In this document: positions 35,092 through 49,499 of the stretch, piece by piece | Layout of the letters: each line of letters begins with the position of its first letter | Position numbering within the stretch: position 1 is the stretch's first letter | NCBI RefSeq assembly: GCF_032884065.1 | Contig: NC_088875.1 | Location: 41,739,402-41,803,401 of the forward strand | Direction of reading: 5' to 3' | DNA from: Artemia franciscana | Lineage: Eukaryota; Arthropoda; Branchiopoda; Anostraca; Artemiidae | DNA length: 64,000 bases | Notes under the pieces: model-generated | What the model was told of the DNA's origin: nothing | What the model saw: the letters and a program-made list of their open reading frames with translations, nothing else | Databases searched by the model: none | Translations under genes and position numbers: made by a program

Positions 35092-35358
35092 TTTCTGGAA
35101 GTTTTTGAATTAATGCATGTTTTGATCTTGGTTATCCGCACATAAATAATTATACCGAATTTGCATTTAATTAATTGCAATTAATCGGAAGATTTTGAAA
35201 AAAAAGGAGCGAGGGAGGAGGCCTAGTTGCCCTCCAATTTTTTGACTACTTAAAAAGGCAACTAGGACTCTTAATTTTTTACGAACGTTTTCATAAGTAA
35301 AAAATATACATAACTTCCGAATTAACTTACGTAGCAAACTTTTATATTCGTATGTTGT

Positions 35359-35548
35359 TATTGCGTATATGTGGGGGCTCACCCCTCTTCGATACCTCGC
35401 TCTTTACACTAAAGCTTAATTTTTGTCCCAATTCCTTAAGAATGACCCCTGAATCACAAAAGCCGTAGAGTAAATAGTTGAAATTACTAAAAAGACTTTA
35501 GCGTAAAGAGCGAGGTATTACGGGAGGTAAACCCCTCATATGCGTAAT
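35359..35548. mobile_element. Foldback MITE 2 (copy B)
   Basis: Copy B counterpart of 705-894, with no obvious difference. Confidence 0.6.
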
Positions 35549-38500
35549 AATTTTTGTTCGTTTTAATTTTTAATGCTGCTCCTCACTTTCAGTAGAAAAA
35601 TTTTTCATATTTATTTTTTCCTCGTTTTTTAAATAATGCTAGAAAATCCTGCGCCCCCTCCATTGAAAGTCTCTTCCCCCATGAGAAGTTCCTCCATGGA
35701 AGCATCCACCCACGTAACTCTCCCCCCTCAAATCTCTTCCTCAAACCAAAAAAATCCCCCTGAAAATGTCTGTACACTTCCCAGTAACCATTACTGTATA
35801 TAAACACAGGTCAAAGTTTGTAGCTTGCTGCCCCTCCCACGGGGACTGCGGGGAAGTAAGTCATCCCAAAAGATATAGTTATTATGTTTTTCGATTATGA
35901 TGAATAAAATGGCTATCTCAGAATTTTGATCTGGTGACTTTGGCGAAAAACTGAGCGTGGGAGGGGGCCTAGGTGCCCTCCATTTTTTTCGGTCACTTAA
36001 AAAGGGCACTAGAACTTTCCATTTCCGTTAGAATGATTCTTCTCGCAAGATTCTAGGACCACTGGGTCGATACGATCACCCCTGGGGAAAAAAAAACAAC
36101 ACCAAAAAAACAAATAAACACGCATCCGTGATCTGTATTCTGGCAAAAAATGTGGAATTCCACATTTTTATAGATAGGAGCTTGAAACTTCTACAATATG
36201 GTTCTCTGATACGCTGAATCTGATGGTGTGATTTTCGCTAAGATTGTATGATCTTTAGGGGGTGTTTCCCCATATTTTCGAAAATGAGGCAAATTTTCTC
36301 AGACTCGTAAGTTATGATGGGTAAAATTAATCTCGATGAAACTTATATGTTTAAAATTAGCATTAAAATGCGATTCTTCTGATGTAACTATTGGTATCAA
36401 AATTCCATTTTTTTAGAGTTTCAGTTACTATTGAGCCGGGTCGCTCCTTACTACGGTTACTTACCCGGTGTCCACCGGTCGAGGAGGACCGTAATTTTAA
36501 AATGTGTAAGGCCAAATGGGATGAAACACAGATATAGAAAGACACACAGATAAGCAAAGCGTCAAACTTTGACTTTGAAGTTAAATTTAGACATGGAAAA
36601 GAAAACCTTATTTGAAGACAAAGAGTTTTGAAACAAAGAAGCTTTGAAAAGGAAAAAGTCCATTCGTTATATCAAAACATAGATGTAATACTTTTTGTGC
36701 CACTCCTATAGTCTTCCCGTGGTAAGGAGTAGATTTATCTCTGCTTTGCCCAGGGTTTGTTCCCAGCTGCCGCAAGGTTTGGCGACAGGTTTGCACTTTG
36801 TCTCTGTAAAAAACGTCCCGGCAATTAACGTTGGAATTTTTCTCCGCAACACCCACTTTCAATGGCTCTGAAGTATATTTATCCCCCCACAATCTACCTT
36901 TTAAATGTAATAATCACGAGCATATTCAAACGTGCCTTTATGTTTCTGTCTCTGCCCTTTGAATTTTCTAACAAAACTGAACTTTTCCCTGGCTCCAAGA
37001 CCAATGTCTTGACAATTTAATAAAAAGCACTTGAGATTAGGCTTTACTTAAAGGAATTGCAAGCAATAAGAAACATAATCTTTTTCTATTAAAATGAGAA
37101 TAATTCCAAAAAAATGGAAAAATTCAGTAAAATTGTTTTCAATATGAAGACAAAATAAAAAAGTTTAAAAATGAGGTAAAACGTACCAACATACCAGAAC
37201 CCTTTCAATAGGAATATCCATTTTGAAGATTAATTAAAAAAAAAACTCCAAAAAATGAATTTTTCAAATAAAGGTAAAGAGCTACTCGAACCAAAGACGA
37301 GCAGAAATACAGTAAACTAATAACCCATACTGAAAATGAGCAGAAATTATTATAAATGAGGTACAGTACGAACGAAAATTACAAAGAATAATCAAGTCAG
37401 ACTTAAAACGAACAGAAATTAGCAAAAAACAGGAGTAGGGCTAACTTCCCCTAAGCCTTCTAATGGCTAAATCGTCTTATGATCTTTGTCCAAAATAATT
37501 TTTATTTCGAACAGTGTAGTTTGTGGTTTTTATTTGGCAAAATATCAATAAAATAAAGAAAATCCCCATTCTAACCAATATTACTGAAGAAAATTGTGAA
37601 ATTACAGTGTCTGTTTAATATGTAATGATATTCATTCCCATCGTTATCGTAGATTTAGTTATCGCGTGCATGTTCAAATGTACCTTGTCCTTAAAATATG
37701 AATCAAGTTTTTATTTCAACATTCACAAATAAATAAATAAAATACAACACTTTCGCGCTGGGGAAAACCTATAAGGGCTTTTATTGGCGCGAAAGTCCAC
37801 ATATCTACTTACCTATAATAACAAATCCAATCTCTCTTACTCATTAATACACAACTCTCCCTCCCCCTTTCATTCCTCCCAACCCCACCATACCCTCCTG
37901 ACCACCCTTACCTCCCTAGCCCACCCGTAACTCAGAAAGAAATAAATTAATTATGTACTCAGGTTATAACTAAATCCATGTAGAAATAAGACAAACGGAT
38001 TAGGGGGGGGGGATGTTGAACCTGCTTCCGATGTGGTAATTTCTGTTCCAGTTAGACCTACTCCTGTTTTAAATAATTTCTGTACGTTTTAGGTTTGAAT
38101 TGAGTATGCATTTATAAAGATTTCTGCTCTAAGTCTAAACTATTATTTGACTTTATTTCTGTTCGGCTTAGGTTTGAGAAACTTCTTTTCAAGTTTCTTT
38201 TTCTAAATCAATGTTTATTTTATTTCTGTTTATTTTCTTTAACATTGCTTTTTTATTGGTTAATAAAAGCTTGGAAAGTTTTGTCTGTTTCTCTGCTTAC
38301 GATTGAAATTTTGGCCGGCTAATTATACTTTGGTACAATTTCGAGGCAAACTTTAATAATGGCTTTACTAAAGAATTTTGATGGGGTGGGAGAGCGAATA
38401 TTTTATTCAAGTAAATGCATTAACAGTCTGCGTGATTTTTACCTTCTATAGGGCTGAGACCATCATGACCCATCCTCTTACAGCACTGAATATAGACGAA

Positions 38501-38927
38501 TACTGACCGATCATTTTATTATAAGAAACTTGTTCTAATATGTTTTCTTTTAACTGCTTATTTATTTAAATGAATACGCTTGTTTAAAAAAAGTAGGCCG
38601 TCAAGAATCAATGCAACAAGATTCGCTTGGAGTTAAGATTCCCTTGGTTTTAAAATTTTGATTAAGGTGTCTTCACGATCTAAAAATTTAAGCAGATTGG
38701 TATAAAAAATAAAATTTTCTACTAAGAATCTATACAACCACATTTTTCGTCAAAAATTTTTTGTCCTTGATAAGCTTCATTCTACATCCCGCAAGCTCCG
38801 TCCCAGAGGCCAAAATTCAAAATTTACTTGACTCCCTTGTCCAATTTGCCCAGAAAGTTTCAGCTGAGTGCCTTAAGCCGTTAATTTGTACCCTTAAGCG
38901 TACCTGGGATATAAGAGATATGCTCGT

Positions 38928-39719
38928 ATGATAACCTGTACACGTGTAGTGTCTTTTCATTTGGTTCTAAGCCCCCCCCCCTCAACATTTCCTGAAGGTT
39001 TCATCTTAATACCATTACCCGTTTCTGAAATATCTCATATAGCCGTTTTGACGACCTGGATGCAAACAGTATCTTTTGACTTGACTACATTTGTAGCAGC
39101 GAAAGACCCAACAATGGTACTATTTGACGGTCTATCAAAGTTTCTTATGAACTCAAACTATAATGATATTGCTGGACGTGCTTTGAACAGTCGACAAGAA
39201 CGTCCTCAAGACAACATGTTCAACAATGCTGTTGAAGTTGACTCAAATTGCATCCATTTGGTCCCAAAGAACTGCAGGTGTAACGGAGGACCTTCGAACT
39301 GCCCCAAGAAATGCCATATAAGTTATTGCTGTGACAGAGAGAGAGTATGCGAACAACTGTGTGAAGATTCTGAGGATGATGATGATCAGGATGACGAAGA
39401 AGATGGTACAGAATGTCCACCTGTCAATGGCAATGGAGGATCGAATGGTGGTAGCACTGATGGTGGTGAACAAGATTTTGATGACGACGATGGAAATGGA
39501 AGCAACAGTAATGGCGATGATGAAAATGGGAGCAATAGCGGCAGTCCCGGAAATGGGAATAATCCAGAAAATGGAAATAATCCCGGAAATGGAAGCAATG
39601 AAAGTGGAAGTAATGAAAGCGGAAGCGATGAAAACGGTGAACGTACCCCAGTCGGTCAAAACAAAGGCAGAAAGAAGGACGGAAACCACCGCGGAAACAA
39701 AAAGAACAGCCGTGGCTAG
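38928..39719 (+). pseudogene. Cys-rich protein gene, deletion allele with chimeric 5' end (copy B)
   Basis: From 39083 the sequence is the same exon as in copy A (mature protein, Cys domain, acidic and NGS-rich tail, stop at 39719, both AATAAA signals). The acceptor and the first signal-peptide codons are gone. By chance the deletion joins an open frame from the tandem-repeat DNA upstream, giving 263 codons from ATG at 38928 (MITCTRVVSFHLVL...). The upstream part is repeat-derived, so this is unlikely to be a real protein. The broken allele would need a new promoter or start to be expressed. Confidence 0.6.
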
Positions 39720-39875
39720 GAGTTTGAGTGATTTAAGTATTTTTTAAGTCCTTTATAGCAATAAAAAGAACTAGTTTTTCAACAAAGAATAAAACAAGTT
39801 TGTTGTACTAGATTTTATATACGTAATAAAAATAAAAACATTTTATATAAATTTGTATTTATATATGTACATATG

Positions 39876-39878
<3 letters not shown>

Positions 39879-39967
<89 letters not shown>
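39879..39967. repeat. (TA)n microsatellite, copy B
   Basis: About 44 TA units at the place of 7633-7697 in copy A. Confidence 0.95.
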
Positions 39968-39970
<3 letters not shown>

Positions 39971-40385
39971 ATAACTGTTCGTAGGGTTCGTAGTGCCCGG
40001 GTAAAAACTAATTACAGCGCTCCCTCCCGACTGAAATATTAACACAAAAAAACCCAACCAAAGTGAAAAATTTGATCAAAGCGGGTAATCCCCGGCAGCG
40101 CCCCTCCCTCTGCGGTGCCCGGCGCAGCTGCTCCGCCCCTAGGAAACACTCCAGAATTACACATAGCCAATTTTGTAAAGCAACTTCTATCCCCCTTTTC
40201 TCTATCATCATAGAAATACTATCTTTTTTTTAAACAAAAGGCAACGGGCAGAAGAAACATGGATGCCAGTTAAATCTAGAGAAATAAGCTCCTCCCGGTA
40301 GAGAAGACAGCCAACAAGTTTGGCTGGTTTTTGAAGTTCAACGGAAGCTTCGTTTGCCAGAACAAGACCTAACATAAGAGAAGCA

Positions 40386-40734
40386 CATGGGCGTACGATG
40401 GGGGGAGGGTGAGTTATCTCCCTAGAACTTGAAATTTACACGAGATTTGGCTGAAAAAGCAGTTAAAAAAGGTAGATGGCTAGAAAAAGTTGATAAAAGG
40501 TAGATGGTTGAAAAAGCTGGAATGACCGAATAAAAGTCAAACAAGAAGCAATTATCCATAATGCCTTGGAAAGATTTACCTCTAATCCAAGAAGATTAAT
40601 GGCGAAGCGTATGATGAAACTTGCTGGCGGTGTAAGGTTTTGTGAACTGCAAATATAATTTCAGCTCTACCCCCCACCCTTCATCACATAATTGGCTGCC
40701 CCCCCCCCCAGACAAGAGGCTACGTACGCCCATG
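40386..40734. mobile_element. MITE with 12-bp TIRs and 8-bp target duplication (copy B)
   Basis: Same element and same gagaagca duplication (40378-40385 and 40735-40742) as copy A, two bases shorter in the poly-C run. Its presence in both copies shows insertion before the copies diverged. Confidence 0.75.
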
Positions 40735-43705
40735 GAGAAGCAGTGACATAACTGTCGGTTTTGTATCTTAATCACTGTCCCTTTTATAGACAAAACGAAA
40801 CTAGGGCCCCAAACTGTTTCGTGCTCGTGATCTATTGATAGGGTAGTAATCCTTTCTCCGCAAGGCTTCGTTTAAAAATGCAAGTATTTCACATAGACGT
40901 TTAATCTATGATGACGAGAGAGCCCGTGTTTTGGTGAGTTCCTTGAAGTTCTTTCATGCCACAGTGGAGGTTTCCCAAAGTGTTGAAGTTGACAAAATCA
41001 GTTACTCAGGTTTGCTTTTGGATGGATGCACCATTCTTTCTCTTTTGAGAATGTGCATATTTTTTGTTGCTTGTTTATTTCTTGTGATAGAGGAAACACA
41101 TATGTCTGCCTACCTCTCTGTTATATAAATATCTACCTCTCCATAATAGAAGTTCCTAAATCTACCTCTCCATATAAATAAATATAAATATCTAAATATC
41201 TACCTCTCCATAGTAGAAGTTTCTGTCTACCTCTCTGTTATAAGTTGATCTATATAAGCTTAACCGTATTAATTCAATAAAAAATTAACGAATAATTAAG
41301 TTAATTAATTCAATAATTAACTCTATTAATTAATTGATTACCATTCCTCTTGTCAGACAAGTGGCGGCTACTCATCTGCTCACGCACAGCAATGATTTTT
41401 CTGTATCATTTATTTCTCTAGGTAATAAATCTATCATATTTCAACAATAGGAAAGGAAATTTCTTATTTCAATAATAAGAAACGAAACGCGCTTGGGATC
41501 GGAAAAAACAACAAAACAAATGGACGGCATAAATCTTTATTTACATTTCCATAACAAAACATGTATTTTTTGCCCTATATACACTACTGCAGCTAGAACT
41601 CATTATTTAAATTCCAAGCAATAACAAAATTCTAAATAACAGCCTTCATGATAGCCCTCGACGAAAAAAAAAAAAAAAAAAAAACAACAATAGGTAAAAT
41701 ATGTTAAGCTAGGATTTTAGGCTCCGATACAGCACAATATCAGAAATACTTCAAGGAAATACCTCTTAATTTTTGGTTGGAGACCCGGGATAGCAACGTT
41801 AGTTCGGAAAAGAGCAGCAGGTCCTCTCAACTTCTCCCTTTTGATTTTATCAGGAAATAGCAATATTTTATACCCAAGACTAAAAATTAAAAGACTGTAA
41901 ATCAAATATCTCTTATGTTTATCGAAACCTAATAATGCGTTCGAACATGCCTTATTCAACTTATCCCCTTAATATTAAGTTCCCTGGGTGTAATTCGTAA
42001 AAGATAACAACAAACACTTATCCGGCAACGTGCCAACTGAAACGCTATGGACAAATAGGCAAATAACAACATCAATCACGTGTGTCCCACCGTAAACATA
42101 AATTATTTAAGGTGTGTCGCATTTCACAAATAACTGTCTCTTTTTGCTTTCCTCTGCATATAATTTCATAGACTTTTTCTGTTTTTGAGAAGATTGTTTT
42201 TTTTTTGTTTATAAATATGACATCACTTATCCTCAGTAATCCTGAATTTTCCAGGGTTAGCAGGTGTAACTTTTTCGACAATCGGGCTTGTCGGATAAGT
42301 AATCCTGGGATGCTCGAACGCACTATAACTGTTATTGTCTAAAATAGTGTTATAAGTTCATACCCTTTTAAAGAAAATAGTAAAAATTCAAAGAATAATC
42401 ATAAAGGTGCATTTAAAACTAATTTTAAACTGCTACAATCTTATAATTATTATTGTGTTGCGAGAGCAGCACTTTGGTTTTGTGGTGTTTTTTTTTGTTC
42501 CTAGTAACCCGATTTCAGCTTATACCTAGAAAGTGGTAAGGGGCTAATCTCTGCGGTTTGTACGGACAGTGTGGACCTTAGGCCGGATTGATGAATATGA
42601 CTTTGCATTTTGGAAAGCGTCGTAGAACTCTTGCCAGGGGCCAAAAAGGATGGTTTTTGCTTGTCCTTGAGCCAGAGCCTATAGTGTGTGAAGTGAAGTG
42701 GAATTTTATAGCCTATGTCAAAGAGAAGTATCTGAAGTTATGAAGTCAGGCTTTGGTTTCATCAACCCATGTTCCTGCTTTCGAGTGGAAAGCTCCGTTC
42801 TAGCAGGCAGGCACCAGTTTCAAATTGAAGATGGACTAAAATCTATAAGTGTTAAATATATGCGTTTAGTTACCCGGCCCCACAGCCAATATATCTATTT
42901 TGAGTAATAAACACAAAATTTACAGAAAAAAAGTGGCATTTTCTCACAGGTCGGAAAGTGCTGCCATCTATTGTTTCTACCCATTTCTGTTCGTAATTTC
43001 AGCTGAGTTTATCATTTGGTTTTTCGCACTTGGGATTGCAGTAGAGAAATGGTATCAGATGTGCTTCTTAAACTTGAAAAGTTCTCTCATTGCTCAAGAA
43101 ATTAGAGTTTATCCTTTGCTCCTTTCCAAGTCACGACGTTAGAAACTTGGCCTACGGCAAAAAAGTCAACTTTTGAACTAAGACAGATAGATTTTTTTTT
43201 TTGACGGCAGTCGATAGCTCTTGATGAGTTGATCAAAATATATGTCATTCATTTTTTGGTAGAGAAATTCCTTCATGAGATGTACCAGTTTGAAAGTTTA
43301 AAGGGGTTGACAATTTAAGCAGTAAGGTACACACTGAAACCAAAAATAGGTCAATACCAATTGTGAGACATATAGGGGAGTTTTAAGCAAGAGTCGGCAG
43401 TTAGCTCATAATCATCTTCGGCAATGAAGGGTTCGCAGCTATTGCTAGTTGGTGTACCTATTATTTGTTTCCGTTGTATTTGATGGTAAGACCAATTTGG
43501 TTCCAGTGGTAAGACATGTACGGGACATTTACGTTGCCGCAACACCTCAATTTTCCCATGCAACGTAGATCTAGTTTAATTAATATTACGCTATTGTCAC
43601 TTTAATAGAACCATTTTCATTATCGCAAGGAAAACCAATCCAGTAGTTACAGATATGGCTGGAAATTAAGTGGTAAATGGTAAAAATTGCGGTATTTGCC
43701 GCTTC

Positions 43706-46700
43706 TGTCCTCTCTTTTTGGTATTACGCTCGCAGGCAAGACCACAGTAGATAAGTTTAGACAGAACAATCATTCCCTACCTCAACCATTACACAAAAGC
43801 GGACCTAGATGCAAGTGCTCCAGAGAACATTTAAACAAATATGAACATAAGCGACATTAGATTTTTTCACGGATAGGTACGCATGTGGCAGAGGAAGAAA
43901 AAATTGGTATGGCTGTAATAATGCAAAAGGTAAAGGTAACATTGTTTTAAGAATAGAAAGAAAAAACAAAGAATGAATTTATAAGGATAATCAAGGTAAA
44001 AATAAGTTCTATTTGAACAGTACCATAAAGTGATAACATTTTTTGGCGCTTCGCATTGATATTTCACTTCTATAGTTTTGTTAATTTTTTCTTAAACGGA
44101 AATTATGTGGTCGACATCAATACAGACTCGCAGGTAAATTAAATTTAGCCACTTTTCACATATTTGATATTGGTTTGATTTTTATTGTCTGTAGTATTGG
44201 GGAGCTCAATAAGGAGACAATCAAATATTTACACTATTAAAACTAATACTTGGTGGTTTATTTTCCTTGATACGGATATCTGTTCATTTCATGATCCCTA
44301 AGTTTCACATCGTAATATGCACGTGTGCGCAAAAAGTAACGCATAAACTGTTCAAGTGGAAAGTCCTCGCAGCCAGCTTCCCAGTTCAAGTCTTTGCACT
44401 CAAGCCAAATTCGATGGATTAATTCTGGTTCCCAACAAAATTTTTATCTAATGTTTGAAGAAAATGGAGTCACAGTCTAGCAGAAGCAAAACAACACCTA
44501 GCGAAGGAACTAAGGTAGGATAAATTCAGGTTGACTGCTCGTAGGCCTTTTCTGCCATAAAAGAATAAGTTTCGTTGGAAACTTTACTATCGCCTTGAAT
44601 AAGCTTTTTAACACACATCGGACACTTGTGCCAAGTGAGCAGCTTCTAGTTTCCAAGTGAACACGAAAACCAACGATATATGTTAAAGTATAATTCTCGA
44701 GGTATATCTGATAGGAGAGAATGCGGGTTTAAAGGAGAAAAATAACACGAGGACCACAATATATGGAGATGATCATTTTGCGCGTATTTCCTTCCCGTTT
44801 TGCAAACAAAATATATTGTCGCACGAAATACTACTTTTGAACAAATAGAAAACCCTATTCTTAGAAAAAATAGAAGTGGCAACACTGTATTTATCAATAA
44901 TAAAGAAAAAGATTACACCAATTGCACAACTTTCTCCGAAGGTCATGAGGATTTTTCATAGCATAATGAACGATATTTTATTCTTTTTTTGCACCTTGTG
45001 AGAAACAAAGAGGATTCCAACCCTTGAAACCGAGAATTGTTGCAAGTCCTTGAAAAGCCAAATGACAGTGCTAGGTCAAAAGACGGATAAGACAAAGATA
45101 TTCAAAAGCAGAAAGGGGCATTATAAAACTTTCTTAGCTACCGCTCAAAGCCTAAGTGAGGACAGTTTTCATAGAAAGCGAAGCTAATTATGCCACGACA
45201 GCGAAAACAAGAACTGAATGTAAAGAATAAAGGAAACTCAACCCCTTCCCTTTCTCCCAAAAAGGAAATCCTAGAAATGCGCATGATAATTAAGCTAAAG
45301 AATATTATGCAATAAAGGCCATTGGTGGATCTAGTGAGGGGTCATACCCCCTCCACCTGGCTCCAGACATGCCCTTGGCAAGAAAAGTCTATTTAGTAAC
45401 TGACAATAAACTTGGTAACTAGAATGATTAAACAATTTTAAATACTCTTAACATAATTTTGAAACATTCCAAGTTTATACCGTACCAAACTTGCACGAAA
45501 CGTGAAAGATAATGAAAAGAATCGTAAGGGTTAACTTGATGAGTTATAAAAAAGTTCTTTCTGAAGAGAAGATATACATAATTTGCAAGGTTGTGGCAGA
45601 ATATTTACAACAATAATAACAACAAGCCTTACTATATATTTTCCTTATAATAAAAATACAATTCTTTTGATGTCCTCTAATTTTCCGAAAACCCGCTAAA
45701 ATTTCACGAAAAACAGTTCTTAACAGACGTTTGATATTTTATTGAATAGGACCATTCCAACAGTTATTAGAAGAAAAGCAAAGCTGTTATATCAAATTTC
45801 GAAATACTTTTTTATGACCCAAAAAAAGAATATATAAGAGGAGAAATTCAATGGAATATTTTTCTTTACCAAGAAGAAAAAAGTTTTGACACTCCATGGC
45901 ACAATATTACTATCTAAAAACACAGATAATTGTGAAACCTAATAGATAGTCTCTGCCAAAACTATTAGGTTGCCCCTTTGTGGTATAACATTTTGTGGCA
46001 AATTTCAAATAGTCCCGCCACTTTATGGATCCCTCTACCATTATTATGAAATTCCGGCTATTTCTCTGTGGAGGTGTTGATTCGAACTTAGCACTAGAAA
46101 ATTTCTGTATTTGCTCAAATTTAATTCAAACCCCCCTTTTAGAAATCCTGGATAGGTCACTCAGTTAAGTCATACCTGTGAGACGGGACAGAAGTGAATC
46201 ACTTCGCTGGCTCACCATATTTCTTTCTACTTTCACATTTATGAATAATAAAAATTCGCATCATTTTTCAGTGAAAATATACACTGGACCGCTGATGGTA
46301 AATTAAGTAGGAGGGGTTATTTGTACGCGCCGACAATGTAGTAGCCAAAAATTATTGAGTTTGATTATACTGTCTAAATTTATCTACAGTGGGCAAGGCA
46401 AAGTACAGTAAATTACAATGTGATGTAAGCTAAAATTGAAAGGGATATATAAGTCATGTGGCATATAAAGGGTTTACAATACAGACAGAGAGAGGAAAAT
46501 AAGACAAATTTCAGATAATCTTGTCGCCTAAAGTTCTTCCCAAGAACATTCTTTTACCACCAGAGAAGAAGACATACTTTTAAACACAAAAAGAAAGAAA
46601 GAAAAAAAAGAGTATGTAAGGAGATTGAAAAAAAAACACGTCACAGGAATCTCTAGCAATAATAAAAAAAAGCTGTGTTCGACAAACTCTTGACAAGCAT

Positions 46701-47221
46701 TTAAAGAGAGTACATGAAATCACTGAAACGTATCTTGTTACCTGATTATAAATATAGATTAATAGATGAACATGAAAATACTATTTTGGTACATATGTTG
46801 CTACTTCCTTCTATTTTTGGACATTCGAATAGATTTCAGAAACTAATTACGTTCGAAAGTAGAGGGGTGGCTTAAATGTCAAAATCAATTTTCAGACATG
46901 CGAACAGGCCACAAGACTTAGGCGAAAATCTATAGCACTTAAATCATTTTAATAATAATTGAAAGAACGCAAATTAAAATTTTTTTAGAGGGCTACACAT
47001 GAAACACGGCCTGAAAAAAAATACACTCAAAACAACCGCTAAAGTATAGTCAACCGCTAAAGAATAACGCATTCAATAGGTCATTCAATCAAAACAAATC
47101 AATAAAATTTAAATTTACTTTACGTTGTGGTTTCTTTTCATAAATATTATAGTTAAAACTGAAGGCATAGCTTTCAGAAACTCTTTTCAGAGTTTCAAAA
47201 GGAAATAAACATAGCATACGA

Positions 47222-47222
<1 letters not shown>
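43706..47222. other. Non-coding stretch right of copy B
   Basis: AT-rich with no ORF above 83 codons (44646-44897, minus, no domain seen). A 'tggtggatctagtgaggggtcata' piece near 45325 looks like old interspersed repeat. No RNA gene recognised. Confidence 0.4.

Positions 47223-47301
<79 letters not shown>
47223..47301. repeat. (TA)n tract left of the foldback element
   Basis: About 40 TA units, followed by gatagata. Confidence 0.95.
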
Positions 47302-47304
<3 letters not shown>

Positions 47305-47694
47305 TAGATATTATATGTTACCGTGAATGTCCAAAATCTGGTCAATGTCAACATTCACCAGTGAGTGTTCGAGATTTATTTTTCTCTGCTTGGATTCAAT
47401 TAGCTTTGCGAGTCAGCTTTTTCAGTCTTATGCAAGCTATGATGGTAAAAGTTAAAGTTAGGTTAGATTATGTTAGTTTAGGTTGGGTTGGGTTAAGGTA
47501 GATTAAGTTAGGTGTGGTTAATTTTTTCTCTAATATCGGAAATGGGTTGAAAACCTGACCCAACCTAGCCTCACCTAACCAAATCCAATCTAACCTAACT
47601 CGTCATCATCAAACCTTGCATTAAATTGACAAAGTTAACTGACAACGCTGACTAAATCCTAGGAGAAAAACAGGTATTTCGGATATTCACGGGG

Positions 47695-47700
<6 letters not shown>
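47305..47700. mobile_element. Foldback element with TTAGG-like arms
   Basis: Outer arms 'gttaccgtgaatgtcc' and the complement of 'ggatattcacggggtc'. Inner arms 'gttaggttagattatgttag', 'ggttgggttgggtt' and the complement 'acccaacctagcctcacctaacc', 'taacctaact'. It sits between two (TA)n tracts. Non-coding. The GGTTA/TTAGG-type strings are degenerate, so this is not a telomere array as such. Confidence 0.6.
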
Positions 47701-47959
<259 letters not shown>

Positions 47960-48351
47960 CTAAAAATAGTGTATCCATTTTCAAAAATGAATATAATAAT
48001 ATTGTCAATTATTTGTTGCACGAATAGAAAAGGCAATTAAATCTGATACATTTTAATAATCTTAATTATGTATTTGTCTTTAGTCCTGGTGGTGTTACAA
48101 CAAACCTTTTTGATTGGTTGAAGAAAAACAACAGTTCCTATGCCCCTTCATTTAACAGGATCGATTATACCCCTTCATTTTTGTTTAGCGAAGAAAAACA
48201 ACAGCTAACGGAACGAAATTCTTTTATTATATTCTTTCTTCACTACAAAAATATTAAAACTGGCGCATTGGCTGAAATAATCATTAAGGCCTGTTAATTA
48301 TACTCTATAATGTTTTCTTAAAGCTATAATTAAAAAAAAAGAATACGGACT

Positions 48352-48640
48352 TTACAGTCCCTACCGGCGCGTCTGAACTCCGTTTCTTGGTCCTTCAGCC
48401 AGGAAGTGCGATGGGTGGTTTGGGCCAATTATCCTGTGCTTTTGCACACCCTTCCTGCTTACCTTCCCCAGATTTCTCCAGGTACCCATTTAGAGCTGGG
48501 TCGACTATGGCTGAGCTTACAGAGTCACGCCACTGACCCCCGTCCCAAACTAAATAATTGGGTACTCTAGGATTCGAAACCTTGCCCTCTCGGCAAAGGA
48601 TCCTGAATCCAGCGCACCTGGCTCTATTAGGCCCCTCCAT
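48352..48640 (-). mobile_element. tRNA-derived SINE, copy 1
   Basis: On the minus strand the head near 48640 has ggtgcgctgg (A-box-like) and ggtttcgaatcc (B box). The body contains ggagaaatctggggaaggta, the tail end lies near 48352. The body matches 55262-55586 almost base for base over about 130 bp ('cttcctgcttaccttcccca', 'ggtacccatttagagctggg'). Confidence 0.75.
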
Positions 48641-48825
48641 TTTCATTTAGCTTTTTCAGTTTTCAAAACGTAAAGGTTGTGGGTTCTTTTAAAGTCATCC
48701 TCAGTCCGCAACAACCTAAACTGAGCATGGTGGATCTATTACGCCCCTTCATTTTCAGTACCTTTTTCAATTTTCAAGACGCGAAGGTTGTAAGTTTTTC
48801 CAAAGTCGTCCTTTGCTGGATTCAG
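48640..48825 (+). repeat. ~115-bp two-unit tandem repeat
   Basis: 'ctattaggcccctccatttt...aaaacgtaaaggttgtgggtt' is followed by 'ctattacgccccttcatttt...aagacgcgaaggttgtaagtt'. Diverged duplicates. Confidence 0.65.
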
Positions 48826-49116
48826 AAAGTACAAAATATATCTTTTGAAGTATAATTGCCTTCGGCGTTTCTTGAAGGCCAAAATTAATAATATCATCAT
48901 TTTTTTTGCCTTTCTGTAAAGATTACACTTTTGATATCGCTAAAGAATCAGAATTTTTTAGTTAAACTGAGTCAACACATGAGAAAAGGACAGATTTTAA
49001 AGTAAATAAGTGATTTTAAAGCAATAGCGAGAAGTTTAAAGGCGAAGAGGATCCAAAAAGCCGTACAATTTTGTTTCTGATTTCAGTGGAATTGACCACT
49101 ATTATAGCTGGCGCAA

Positions 49117-49470
49117 TTCCGATCGGTTGCGTTTGAACCCATAAATATCAATCAATTTGAAATAAATCTTCTTAGTAAGACAAATTACGTTATATATTTT
49201 TGGAATTGGAAAGACTTTTGTGCAGCCACGTTTTGTTTTTAAACTTTACTGTCATTAAAAGTAGATCTTTTCATTCGATTGTGTTTCAATCCATAAAGAT
49301 TCATATAGTTTGTAGTAAATCTTCTTAGAGAGAGAAGTTGTGGTATCTACCATTAGAATTACAAAAGCTTTCGTGCAGCCAGTTTTTACTTTTAAATCTT
49401 ACAGCATTAAAGGTAGAACATTTTCCAATCCATTGCGTTTGAATCTATAAAGATTGACTAGTTGTTAAAT
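49117..49470 (+). repeat. ~155-160-bp tandem repeat, three diverged units
   Basis: The motifs 'ttgcgtttgaacccataaa', 'ttgtgtttcaatccataaa' and 'ttgcgtttgaatctataaa' recur at about 49127, 49283 and 49436. Each is followed by 'agtaaatcttcttag'-type and 'cgtgcagcca'-type strings, the third unit incompletely. Confidence 0.65.
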
Positions 49471-49499
49471 TAGTAATAAAGATTTACGCTTTTAAAGTG

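Larger units (their letters stand above)
34657..43705. repeat. Copy B of the long near-identical duplication
   Basis: Same content and order as 1-11438, except that 2,409 bp corresponding to 4428-6836 are absent. The junction is at about 39080-39082, where the two sides share the three bases ctt. Unlike copy A, this copy sits inside continuous sequence: LINE and tandem-repeat debris on the left, unique DNA on the right from 43706. Confidence 0.93.

Noticed and set aside
47440-47600. True interstitial telomere array
   Set aside because: TTAGG-like strings are degenerate and arranged as arms of a foldback, not as a head-to-tail array.
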